Shown here: positions 56,934-64,000 of the stretch, in pieces
Layout: each line of letters opens with the position of its first letter
Position numbering within the stretch: the first letter of the stretch is position 1
The notes under the pieces: generated by a model
What the model was told of the DNA's origin: nothing
The model's database searches: none
What the model saw: the letters and a program-made list of their open reading frames with translations, nothing else
Program-made: the position numbers and the translations under genes
NCBI GenBank assembly: GCA_040772085.1
Contig: JAXGYU010000001.1
Coordinates: 124,001-188,000, forward strand
Direction: 5' to 3'
From: JAXGMV01 sp040772085
Lineage (GTDB): Bacteria; Chloroflexota; Anaerolineae; Anaerolineales; Anaerolineaceae
Length of the DNA stretch: 64,000 nucleotides

Positions 56934-59681
56934 ATGAGTAAAAAATGGGTTTATTTGTTTAATGAGGTAGGTGAAGCTGAGCAGTATGTCGGCGGTGATT
57001 GGGATAAAGTGCGTGGTTTGCTTGGCGGCAAAGGCGCTAATCTGGCCGACATGGTCCGGATTGGTGTGCCGGTTCCCCCCGGTTTTACCATTACAACCGA
57101 AGCCTGTAACGCGTATGTCGCTGGCGGTTCGCAATTTCCCGAAGGTATGTGGGATCAGACACTGTCCGCGCTGAAGGAAGTCGAGCGTCAATCTGGCAAG
57201 AAGTTCGGCGACCCGGCCAACCCGCTGCTGGTCTCCTGTCGTTCCGGCGCGAAATTCTCCATGCCTGGCATGATGGACACCGTGCTCAATATTGGTTTGA
57301 ATGACGAAACAGCGCGCGGCATGGCTGAATTGACCAACAACGAACGCTTCGTTTACGACTCTTACCGCCGCCTGGTTCAGATGTTCGGCAGCGTTGTGCT
57401 GGAGATCGAAGATGAAGCCTTTGAAGACATCCTCGATGCTTACAAATCCGACAAAGGCATCAAGCTCGACACCGAGCTTACCGCGGCCGACTGGAAGCAT
57501 CTGACCGCAGCCTTCCAGGCTGTGGTGAAGAAGCACAAAGGATTCGATTTCCCCCAGGATCCGCTGGAGCAGATGAAGCTGGCGATTGAAGCCGTCTTCC
57601 GCTCATGGAATGGCAAGCGCGCCGTTGATTATCGCCGCGCGACCAACATCCCCGATGATCTCGGTACGGCTGTCAATATCATGACCATGGTCTTCGGCAA
57701 TATGGGTGATGATTCCGGTACCGGCGTTGCCTTCACCCGCAACCCTGCCAGCGGTGAGCGCAAGATGTACGGCGATTATCTGCTGAACGCCCAGGGTGAG
57801 GATGTCGTCGCGGGTATCCGCAACACAAATCCGATCGCCCAGCTCGCGGATGAAATGCCCGACGCTTATGCCCAGTTCCTTGACCTGACCAGCAAACTGG
57901 AAGCCCATTACAAGGACCTTCAGGATGTTGAGTTCACGATCGAGCGCGGCAAATTGTGGATGCTGCAGACCCGTAACGGCAAGCGCACCGCGAAAGCCGC
58001 GGTGAAGGCTGCTGTCGATATGGTTAATGAAGGGCTGATCGGCAAGGAAGAAGCAATCAATCGTGTCACGCCTGAACAGGTGGACGCGCTGCTGCACCCG
58101 CAGATCGAAAAAGCAACTAAAGAAGCTGCCGTCAAAGAAGGCCGCTTCTACGCTTCCGGCGTCAACGCCTCTCCCGGTGCCGCGGTTGGCCGTGTCTATT
58201 TTGATGCTGACACCGCTGAGCGCATGGCAAAAGAGGAGAAGCAGGCTGTGATCATGGTCCGTCCGTTCACCAAACCGGATGATGTGCACGGTATGCTGGC
58301 TGCCAAAGGTATCCTCACCAGCGAAGGCGGTGCTACGTCACACGCGGCTGTTGTCGCCCGCCAGTTTGGCGTCCCCTGCATCGTCGGCGCTGCCGCAGTC
58401 CGCATTGACCTGGAAAAACGCCAGATGTCCGTGGACGGCAAGGTCGTCAAGGAAGGTGAATGGATCTCCATCGATGGCACCAGCGGCGAAGCTTTCGTCG
58501 GTGAACTTAAGATGTCCAGCCCCTCACTCGACGAGCAGACCGATCTGCTGACCCTGCTTGCCTGGGCTGACGAAATTACCGCCACCCCCGGCATTCGCAC
58601 GTCACCTGAAGGCTGGCCTACGACCGGCTTGCAGGTCTGGGCAAACGCGGACTATCCGAAGGATGCCCAGCGCGCCCGTTCCTACGGCGCCAAAGGCATC
58701 GGCCTGTGCCGCACCGAGCATATGTTCTTCGAAACCTCACGCCTGCCGATCGTGCAGCGCATGATCATGGCGAAGACCAGCGCCGAACGAACCGCGGCGC
58801 TCGATGAGCTGCTGCCTTACCAGCGCGCTGATTTCGACGGCTTGTTCGAGGCGATGGACGGCCTGCCCGTCATTATCCGCCTGATCGACCCGCCGCTGCA
58901 TGAGTTTCTGCCCAGCGAACGCGAGCTGCTGGAAGACATTATCACGATGCGTGTGACTGGTAAGACCGATGGACTCGAGAAGAAGGAAGAGCTGCTGAAG
59001 GCAGTCGAGAGCCTGCACGAGAGCAACCCGATGATGGGTCTGCGCGGCGTCCGCCTGAGCATTGTCATGCCCGAGATCGTCGAGATGCAGGTGCGCGCCA
59101 TTTTTGAAGCTGCCGCCGATTGCCATCTGCGCGGCATCAATGCCAAGCCGGAAGTGATGATCCCGCTGACGGGTATCGTCAATGAATTGCTGGTCATCCA
59201 GCCGCGCCTGGTAGAGATCGCCAAGCAGGTCATGGCTGAAAAGAAGGTCACATTCGCTTACAAGTTCGGCACCATGATCGAGATCCCGCGCGCGTGTGTC
59301 ACCGCTGACGAGATCGCCAAGGTGGCTGAATTCTTCTCCTTTGGTACCAACGACCTGACCCAGATGACCTTCGGTTATAGCCGTGACGATGCCGAGCGCA
59401 ACTTCCTGGTCACCTATGTTGAAAAGGGTGTCCTGCCGAATAACCCGTTCCAGACCATCGACCGTGCCGGCGTCGGCCGCCTGATGCAGGTCGCTGTCAA
59501 AGACGGCCGCTCCGCGCGCATTGACCTTGAGGTCGGTATTTGTGGTGAGCATGGCGGTGACCCGAACTCAATCGAGTTCTGCCATCTGATCGGCAATAAC
59601 TACGTGAGCTGCTCGCCGTTCCGCGTGCCGGTCGCCCGTCTGGCTGCCGCACAGGCCGCGATCAATCATCGCGGGAAGTAA
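56934..59681 (+). CDS. ppdK: Pyruvate, phosphate dikinase
   Basis: A 915-residue enzyme interconverting pyruvate, ATP and phosphate with phosphoenolpyruvate, AMP and pyrophosphate. It has the nucleotide-binding N-terminal domain (LLGGKGANLADMVRIGVPVP, SCRSGAKFSMPGMMDTVLNI), the central phosphohistidine domain with the catalytic His in LTSEGGATSHAAVVAR near residue 470, and the C-terminal PEP/pyruvate barrel (GIGLCRTEHMFFE, SFGTNDLTQMTFG, GICGEHGGDPNSIEF). AAGGAG precedes the ATG. Monocistronic, upstream of the pdh operon, so both sit at the pyruvate node. Confidence 0.97.
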   Translation: MSKKWVYLFNEVGEAEQYVGGDWDKVRGLLGGKGANLADMVRIGVPVPPGFTITTEACNAYVAGGSQFPEGMWDQTLSALKEVERQSGKKFGDPANPLLVSCRSGAKFSMPGMMDTVLNIGLNDETARGMAELTNNERFVYDSYRRLVQMFGSVVLEIEDEAFEDILDAYKSDKGIKLDTELTAADWKHLTAAFQAVVKKHKGFDFPQDPLEQMKLAIEAVFRSWNGKRAVDYRRATNIPDDLGTAVNIMTMVFGNMGDDSGTGVAFTRNPASGERKMYGDYLLNAQGEDVVAGIRNTNPIAQLADEMPDAYAQFLDLTSKLEAHYKDLQDVEFTIERGKLWMLQTRNGKRTAKAAVKAAVDMVNEGLIGKEEAINRVTPEQVDALLHPQIEKATKEAAVKEGRFYASGVNASPGAAVGRVYFDADTAERMAKEEKQAVIMVRPFTKPDDVHGMLAAKGILTSEGGATSHAAVVARQFGVPCIVGAAAVRIDLEKRQMSVDGKVVKEGEWISIDGTSGEAFVGELKMSSPSLDEQTDLLTLLAWADEITATPGIRTSPEGWPTTGLQVWANADYPKDAQRARSYGAKGIGLCRTEHMFFETSRLPIVQRMIMAKTSAERTAALDELLPYQRADFDGLFEAMDGLPVIIRLIDPPLHEFLPSERELLEDIITMRVTGKTDGLEKKEELLKAVESLHESNPMMGLRGVRLSIVMPEIVEMQVRAIFEAAADCHLRGINAKPEVMIPLTGIVNELLVIQPRLVEIAKQVMAEKKVTFAYKFGTMIEIPRACVTADEIAKVAEFFSFGTNDLTQMTFGYSRDDAERNFLVTYVEKGVLPNNPFQTIDRAGVGRLMQVAVKDGRSARIDLEVGICGEHGGDPNSIEFCHLIGNNYVSCSPFRVPVARLAAAQAAINHRGK

Positions 59682-59706
59682 ACAGATTTATTACACGACC
59701 CATACC

Positions 59707-59733
59707 AGCGCCCGCAAAATTTTTGCGGGCGCT
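59707..59733 (+). terminator. Hairpin terminator after ppdK
   Basis: AGCGCCCGCAAAA with TTTTGCGGGCGCT, 13 bp with a one-base centre. No external T run, so efficiency is uncertain. Confidence 0.65.
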
Positions 59734-59744
59734 GCACTTAAAAT

Positions 59745-59780
59745 TTGCGTTCGGACATGCCGGCTGTTATAATGCCGGCA
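59745..59780 (+). promoter_or_regulatory. pdh operon promoter with palindrome around the -10
   Basis: TTGCGT (59745-59750), 17-bp spacer, extended -10 TGTTATAAT (TATAAT at 59768-59773). TGCCGGC (59758-59764) and GCCGGCA (59774-59780) flank it as a perfect 7-bp inverted repeat, an operator candidate. Confidence 0.7.
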
Positions 59781-59822
59781 AGAAAATAATTTAAGATTAA
59801 CAACTTTTTGAAGGGTAAATTT

Positions 59823-60782
59823 ATGGAGAAAAAGGAATATTTGGAGCTCTATCGCCAGATGGTAGTCATCCGGCGCATGGAGGAAGAAGCCGCGGTGCTT
59901 TATCAGGAAGGCAAGATCGGCGGCTTCCTGCACCTGTACATCGGACAGGAAGCGGTCAGTACCGGCTTGGTCTCGGCACGGCAGCCGCAGGACCGGGTCA
60001 TCACCGCCTATCGCGACCACGGCGTCGCGGTCAATTGCGGTCTGACCAGCCGCGACATCATGGCTGAACTGCTTGGCAAGGCGACCGGCGTCTCCAAGGG
60101 ACGCGGCGGTTCAATGCACCTGGCAGATACAGAGAAGAATTTCTGGGGCGGACACGCGATCGTCGGCGGACATCTGCCGATCGCGGCCGGTCTGGCGATG
60201 GGTGACCAGTACAATGGTACCGACAGTGTCACCATTTGTATGTTTGGCGATGGCGCGACCAATATCGGTTATTTTCATGAAGCGCTGAACCTGTCAAAAG
60301 TCTGGAATTTGCCGGTTTTATGGGTGTGTGAAAACAACAAATACGGCATGGGCACCACGATCGACCGTGCTTCAGCCGTTTCAGAAATTCGCCAGAAGGC
60401 GGAGGGTTATCTGATCCCCAATGATCGTGTTGACGGCATGGATCTGATGGCTGTGCGCGAAAAGACCCTGGAATACCTGGCTGAAATTCGTGCCGGCGGC
60501 GGCCCGCGTTTTCTTGAGGTCATGACCTACCGCTTCCGCGGACATTCCATGGGCGACCCCGAACGCTATCGCAAGGCTGAGGAAGTGAAACAGTGGTCGG
60601 AGAATGACCCGATTGGTATCTTCCAGAAATATCTTCTGGAGAACAAGATCGCTGAGCAGGCGGAGATCGACGAGCAAAATCGCCGGGCTGAGGAGGAGAT
60701 CAAGGACGCGATTGAATTCGCGGAAGCTAGTCCCGACCCTGAACCTGAAGATCTTTTCAAGCATGTATTTGTGGAGCACTAG
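59823..60782 (+). CDS. pdhA: Pyruvate dehydrogenase E1 component, alpha subunit
   Basis: A 319-residue thiamine-diphosphate subunit: IRRMEEEAAVLYQEGKIGGF, HLYIGQEAVSTGL, the ThDP/Mg motif FGDGATNIGYFHEALNL and the phosphorylation-loop region YRFRGHSMGDPERYR. With PdhB it decarboxylates pyruvate and transfers the acetyl group to lipoate. Start at ATG 59823, since GAAGGG lies inside an upstream extension beginning with TTG (59808). Relatives act on acetoin or branched-chain acids; context with PdhB and PdhC but no lpd leaves that open. Confidence 0.9.
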   Translation: MEKKEYLELYRQMVVIRRMEEEAAVLYQEGKIGGFLHLYIGQEAVSTGLVSARQPQDRVITAYRDHGVAVNCGLTSRDIMAELLGKATGVSKGRGGSMHLADTEKNFWGGHAIVGGHLPIAAGLAMGDQYNGTDSVTICMFGDGATNIGYFHEALNLSKVWNLPVLWVCENNKYGMGTTIDRASAVSEIRQKAEGYLIPNDRVDGMDLMAVREKTLEYLAEIRAGGGPRFLEVMTYRFRGHSMGDPERYRKAEEVKQWSENDPIGIFQKYLLENKIAEQAEIDEQNRRAEEEIKDAIEFAEASPDPEPEDLFKHVFVEH

Positions 60783-60788
60783 GAGGAT

Positions 60789-61766
60789 ATGATGGCCAGA
60801 ATAACCATGCGTGAAGCGATCTCCAAGGCACTTTGGGAAGAGATGGAACGGGATGAGAAGGTGTTCATCCTGGGCGAAGAAGTCGGCGTCTGGGGCGGCA
60901 CCTATGCCGTGACAAAAGGATTTTACGATCACTTCGGTGAGAAACGCGTCAAAGATACGCCCATCGCCGAGGCGGTGATCGTTGGGTCGGCTATCGGCGC
61001 GGCTATGCTGGGCTTGCGCCCGATTGCCGAGATGATGACGATCAATTTCGCCTTCTCCGCGTTCGATTACATTGTCAATCAGGCGCCGAAACTGCATTAC
61101 ATGTTCGGCGGTCAGTTCAAAGTGCCGCTGGTTATCAGGGCGGTCGGCGGCGGCGGACGCCAGCTCGGCGCGACGCACTCACAGACGCCTGACGCGATCT
61201 TTGCCCATTTTCCGGGCTTGATTGTCGCCAGCCCGGGCACACCGGCGGATGCCAAAGGCATGCTCAAGGCTGCCATCCGTACCGATGATCCGGTGCTGTT
61301 TATCGAGCACGCCACACTCTATCAATCACGCGGTGAGGTGCCCGATGATGATTATGTCGTGCCGCTGGGCAAATCGATCGTCCAGCGCGAAGGCAGCGAT
61401 GTCACCATCGTGACCTATAGCAAGATGCTCGAGACCTCGACCAAGGCTGCCGATCTGCTCGCGAAGGATGGCATCAACGTTGAGATCGTTGACCTGCGCA
61501 CCCTGCGCCCGCTGGATATGGAGCCGGTGCTGGAATCGTTCAAGAAGACCAACCGCGCGGTGATCGTTGAAGAGGGCTGGAAGTCCTTCGGTGTCGGCGC
61601 GGAAGTTCAGTCGCGCATTTACGAAGAAGCCTTCGATTATGTGGACGCGCCGATCAAGCGCGTAGCCCAGACCGAGGTGCCGCTGCCATATAACCAGAAA
61701 CTGGAACAGATGGCTTTGCCCCAGGTCGATGACGTTGTCAAAGCCGTCAAGGAGGTTTTGAAATAA
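60789..61766 (+). CDS. pdhB: Pyruvate dehydrogenase E1 component, beta subunit
   Basis: A 325-residue transketolase-like subunit: ITMREAISKALWEEMERDEK, FILGEEVGVWGGTYAVTKG, the GRQLGATHSQTPDAIFAHF region and VDLRTLRPLDMEPVLESF. Forms the E1 heterotetramer with PdhA. AGGAGG overlaps the tandem ATGs (60789 or 60792). It is 6 nt after pdhA and overlaps pdhC by one base. Confidence 0.92.
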   Translation: MMARITMREAISKALWEEMERDEKVFILGEEVGVWGGTYAVTKGFYDHFGEKRVKDTPIAEAVIVGSAIGAAMLGLRPIAEMMTINFAFSAFDYIVNQAPKLHYMFGGQFKVPLVIRAVGGGGRQLGATHSQTPDAIFAHFPGLIVASPGTPADAKGMLKAAIRTDDPVLFIEHATLYQSRGEVPDDDYVVPLGKSIVQREGSDVTIVTYSKMLETSTKAADLLAKDGINVEIVDLRTLRPLDMEPVLESFKKTNRAVIVEEGWKSFGVGAEVQSRIYEEAFDYVDAPIKRVAQTEVPLPYNQKLEQMALPQVDDVVKAVKEVLK

Positions 61767-63031
61767 TGGCTGATACTGTACAAATGCCCAAGCTCGGCTT
61801 TGATATGGCCGAAGGCACGTTAGTGCGCTGGGTCAAAGTTATTGGTGAGACCGTCAATAAGGGTGACGTGCTGGCTGAGATCGAGACGGACAAAGCGACC
61901 GTGGAGGTTGAGTCGGCGTTTAGCGGTGTCATGGCGAAACATCTGATCGATGAGGGCGCCATCGTGCCGGTCGGCACGCCGATCGCCGTCATCGCCGCTG
62001 AGGGTGAAACGGTCGCGGACGACTCGCCGCCGGCAGAGGCCGATGTAAAGGCTGAAGCAGCACCGAAAGCGGAGAAGCCAGCAGCAGCTGCAAAGACGCC
62101 TGAGGCAGCGGTTGAAGAAGCGCCGCTTGCCCCGGAAATAGAAGCTGCTGCCGATGAAGGCAGCCGGGTCAAAATCTCGCCGCTGGCGCGCAAGCTGGCA
62201 GAAGAGAAAGGCCTCGACATTCGCAGCCTGACCGGTACGGGACCAGGCGGACGCATTGTGAAACAGGATGTCGTCAGCGCGAAAGCCGCGCCGGTCAAGC
62301 CGGCTGCGGTTACACCGGCACCTGCCGCTGCCGTAAAACCGTTGGCGGCGGATGAACGGGTCGGGTTGACCAAGCTGCGCGCCATAATCGGCAAGCGCAT
62401 GGTCGAATCCAAGACCGGCATCCCGCATTTTTATGTCACCCACCAGGTGAACATGCAGCCGCTGATTGACCTGCGCAAGCAGATCAATGACCTGCTGACC
62501 GAAGAGGAAAAAATTTCGGTCAACGATTATGTCATCAAAGCGGTCGCGCTGGCGCTGGTGAAGTTCCCGAACATCAATGCCTCCTTTGACGGTGATGCCA
62601 TCGTCAGGCACGCACAGATCAACGTCGGCGTGGCTGTGGCGATCGAAGGTGGCTTGCTGACGGTCGTCAACCGTGACGCCAACACGACCAGCCTGCGCGA
62701 GATTGCCGGCAACATGAACGCCATGGTCGACCGCGCGCGTGACGGCAAGGTCAAACCGGAAGATATTGAAGGGTCAACCTTCTCGATCAGCAACCTCGGC
62801 ATGTACGATGTTGAGCATTTCGTCGCCATCATCAACGCGCCCGAAGCTGCCATTCTGGCGGTTGGTTCGGCCAGACAGGTGCCCGTAGTTGAAGAGGGTA
62901 AAGTCACGGTCGGAATGCGCATGAACATCACGCTTTCCGCCGATCACCGCGTCACCGATGGCGTGGAGGCGGCTCAGTTCCTGCAGGAAGTTGCCGCGAA
63001 GCTGGAGAACCCGCTGGGGTTATTGCTGTGA
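61766..63031 (+). CDS. pdhC: Dihydrolipoamide acyltransferase E2 component
   Basis: A 421-residue E2 protein. Residues 1-80 are a lipoyl domain with the lipoylated Lys in AEIETDKATVEVES; an Ala/Pro/Glu linker follows; the E1/E3-binding domain is at about 132-170 (ISPLARKLAEEKGLDIRSL, GTGPGGRIVKQD); residues 190-421 are the catalytic domain ending in SADHRVTDGVEAAQFL with the active-site His. The reading frame starts within the pdhB stop (TAATG). E3 is not encoded in the window. Confidence 0.94.
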   Translation: MADTVQMPKLGFDMAEGTLVRWVKVIGETVNKGDVLAEIETDKATVEVESAFSGVMAKHLIDEGAIVPVGTPIAVIAAEGETVADDSPPAEADVKAEAAPKAEKPAAAAKTPEAAVEEAPLAPEIEAAADEGSRVKISPLARKLAEEKGLDIRSLTGTGPGGRIVKQDVVSAKAAPVKPAAVTPAPAAAVKPLAADERVGLTKLRAIIGKRMVESKTGIPHFYVTHQVNMQPLIDLRKQINDLLTEEEKISVNDYVIKAVALALVKFPNINASFDGDAIVRHAQINVGVAVAIEGGLLTVVNRDANTTSLREIAGNMNAMVDRARDGKVKPEDIEGSTFSISNLGMYDVEHFVAIINAPEAAILAVGSARQVPVVEEGKVTVGMRMNITLSADHRVTDGVEAAQFLQEVAAKLENPLGLLL

Positions 63032-63049
63032 TTTGATTGTCAGGTTTGA

Positions 63050-63080
63050 AAAGGCTGCCTCCATTGTGGCAGCCTTTTTT
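63050..63080 (+). terminator. Terminator of the pdh operon
   Basis: AAAGGCTGCC (63050-63059) with GGCAGCCTTT (63068-63077), then more Ts. Confidence 0.93.
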
Positions 63081-63101
63081 TATCGCGCCTGATATAGTGG
63101 C

Positions 63102-63584
63102 TTACGCACTTGCCGCCTCTGGCGTCCGGCACACATCTACCCAGCCGGAGTGTCTCGAATACAGCTCAAGCTCCGGGATCGTAAGTTCAATGCCGCTGCT
63201 AGCGCTGCCGCAGCCCGGAAAGACGGTGCGGAAGCGCTTCAGCGATTGGTCGAGGTAAACGGCGATGCCGGCATTGATCGCGAAAGGACAAATGCCGCCG
63301 ACGTCGTGTCCGATCAGCGCCTCGGCTTTTTCCGGCGGGCACATGTCGACCCGGCTGTCGAACTGCGCGCGGAATTTCTGGTTGACGATGCGGGCATCCC
63401 CGGCCGTGACCACCAGGATCGGCTGACCGCGGACCAGAAAAGCCAGCGTCTTCGCGATGCGGGCTGGCTCAACGCCGATAGCGGCGGCAGCCAGCTCGAC
63501 GGTCGCGCTGCTAACCGTGAATTCCATCACCTTTTCTTCGATACCGAATTGCCTGAAATATTCTCTGACTTTTTGAATGGACAT
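63102..63584 (-). CDS. YbaK/aminoacyl-tRNA deacylase family protein
   Basis: A 160-residue editing-type protein: VELAAAAIGVEPARIAKTLAF near the start with the conserved Lys, ALIGHDVGGICPFAI (GxxxGGxxP) and a C-terminal ITIPELELY-like segment. YbaK/ProX relatives hydrolyse mischarged Cys- or Ala-tRNA-Pro. It lies 12 nt after the stop of the lytic transglycosylase gene, with a weak ribosome-binding site, so the two may be cotranscribed. Confidence 0.88.
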   Translation of the reverse strand: MSIQKVREYFRQFGIEEKVMEFTVSSATVELAAAAIGVEPARIAKTLAFLVRGQPILVVTAGDARIVNQKFRAQFDSRVDMCPPEKAEALIGHDVGGICPFAINAGIAVYLDQSLKRFRTVFPGCGSASSGIELTIPELELYSRHSGWVDVCRTPEAASA

Positions 63585-63596
63585 AGTTTTTTGAGG

Positions 63597-64000
63597 TCAG
63601 TTGGTTTTGTAGAGTCTCTCGTAAATATGCGCAAACTCCGAGATTTGCATCACATAGGTGCGCGTCTCAGCAAACCGGATCAGCTCCAGCATCAGGTCAG
63701 GATCGCCGTTTGCCAGGTCATTCCAGATGATGGCATTACCGGGGCCGCCATTGTAGGCTGCCAGCGCGCTGATCGCGTCACCTTCGAATTGCTTGAGCCG
63801 GTTGGCGTAATAGGTCGCCCCGAGCGGGATATTGATGACCGGGCGGAACAGGTCGTCAGGCGTGTAGTCAGGCGGCCAGTTCAAGGCGTTTACAACGTCC
63901 TGTGCTGTGGAGGGCAGTAACTGCAGCGCGCCGTGCGCGCCGGCGGATGAACCCGCGAAAGGTGTGAACATACTCTCCTGCCGGATCATGCTCCACAGCA
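63597..64000 (-). CDS. Lytic transglycosylase (SLT domain), partial
   Basis: Only the C-terminal 133 residues are visible; the gene enters from beyond the right edge. The sequence LLWSMIRQESMFTPFAGSS, then GALQLLPSTAQDVV and SALAAYNGGPGNA, is the goose-lysozyme-like SLT core with the catalytic Glu in RQES. The enzyme cleaves peptidoglycan glycan strands. The frame stays open to position 64000. Confidence 0.9.
   Translation of the reverse strand, partial: LWSMIRQESMFTPFAGSSAGAHGALQLLPSTAQDVVNALNWPPDYTPDDLFRPVINIPLGATYYANRLKQFEGDAISALAAYNGGPGNAIIWNDLANGDPDLMLELIRFAETRTYVMQISEFAHIYERLYKTN

Overview
The window looks like a chromosomal segment of an anaerobic or facultative bacterium, most likely Chloroflexota (Anaerolineae-like). 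This is inferred from the gene mix and protein style; no rRNA or marker tree is available here. Base composition is moderately GC-rich and even, genes are densely packed, many on short operons, and nearly every operon ends in a clear hairpin-plus-T terminator. No phage, IS element, transposase or CRISPR array was seen.

Layout. 1-6.8 kb: minus-strand single genes (ATP-grasp ligase, secreted Asp-box-like protein, VOC protein, YgiQ radical SAM protein, aldo/keto reductase with a ferredoxin tail, EamA transporter). 6.9-10.1 kb: opine-type dehydrogenase and an S9 peptidase. 10.2-12.6 kb: a decaheme OmcA/MtrC-type lipoprotein cytochrome whose promoter is flanked by two palindromic operators. 13.2-13.8 kb: a tRNA(CAT) gene followed by tandem 83-bp copies of its own 3' end and terminator. 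13.9-18.4 kb: four-subunit 2-oxoacid:ferredoxin oxidoreductase divergent from a carboxyltransferase. 18.5-26.9 kb: serine dehydratase, greA with a leader attenuator, lysS, and a dnaE-pfk operon. 27-33.3 kb: nucleotidyltransferase pair, alaX-mgtC-rnhA, and the pxpBCA 5-oxoprolinase operon divergent from an Asp/Glu-racemase-like isomerase. 33.4-39.4 kb: second S9 peptidase, MFS exporter, membrane proteins, and a tRNA-Gly/tRNA-Cys operon beside a broken tRNA-Cys copy. 39.5-49.8 kb: M55 aminopeptidase, serS under a T-box, orphan solute-binding lipoprotein, secreted zinc protease, PAP2 phosphatase, transglutaminase membrane protein. 49.8-52.6 kb: M20 peptidase with a PfkB-fold probable pseudokinase. 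52.7-55.3 kb: a structured RNA leader before recX-rny. 55.3-64 kb: two hydrolases, ppdK, a pdhABC operon, YbaK deacylase and a partial lytic transglycosylase.

Together the metabolic genes centre on the pyruvate/phosphoenolpyruvate node (Pfk, PPDK, PDH, ferredoxin-dependent oxidoreductase, carboxyltransferase, serine dehydratase) fed by peptide and amino-acid degradation (two S9, M20, M55 and secreted proteases, 5-oxoprolinase). The decaheme cytochrome suggests electrons can be delivered outside the cell.

The most unusual signals are non-coding: the structured leader before recX (52765-53051); the tRNA-derived tandem repeats and the tRNA-Cys relic, both broken in the T-loop; paired palindromic operators at the cytochrome promoter; and a recurring class of leaderless starts (extended -10 followed 6-8 nt later by ATG).
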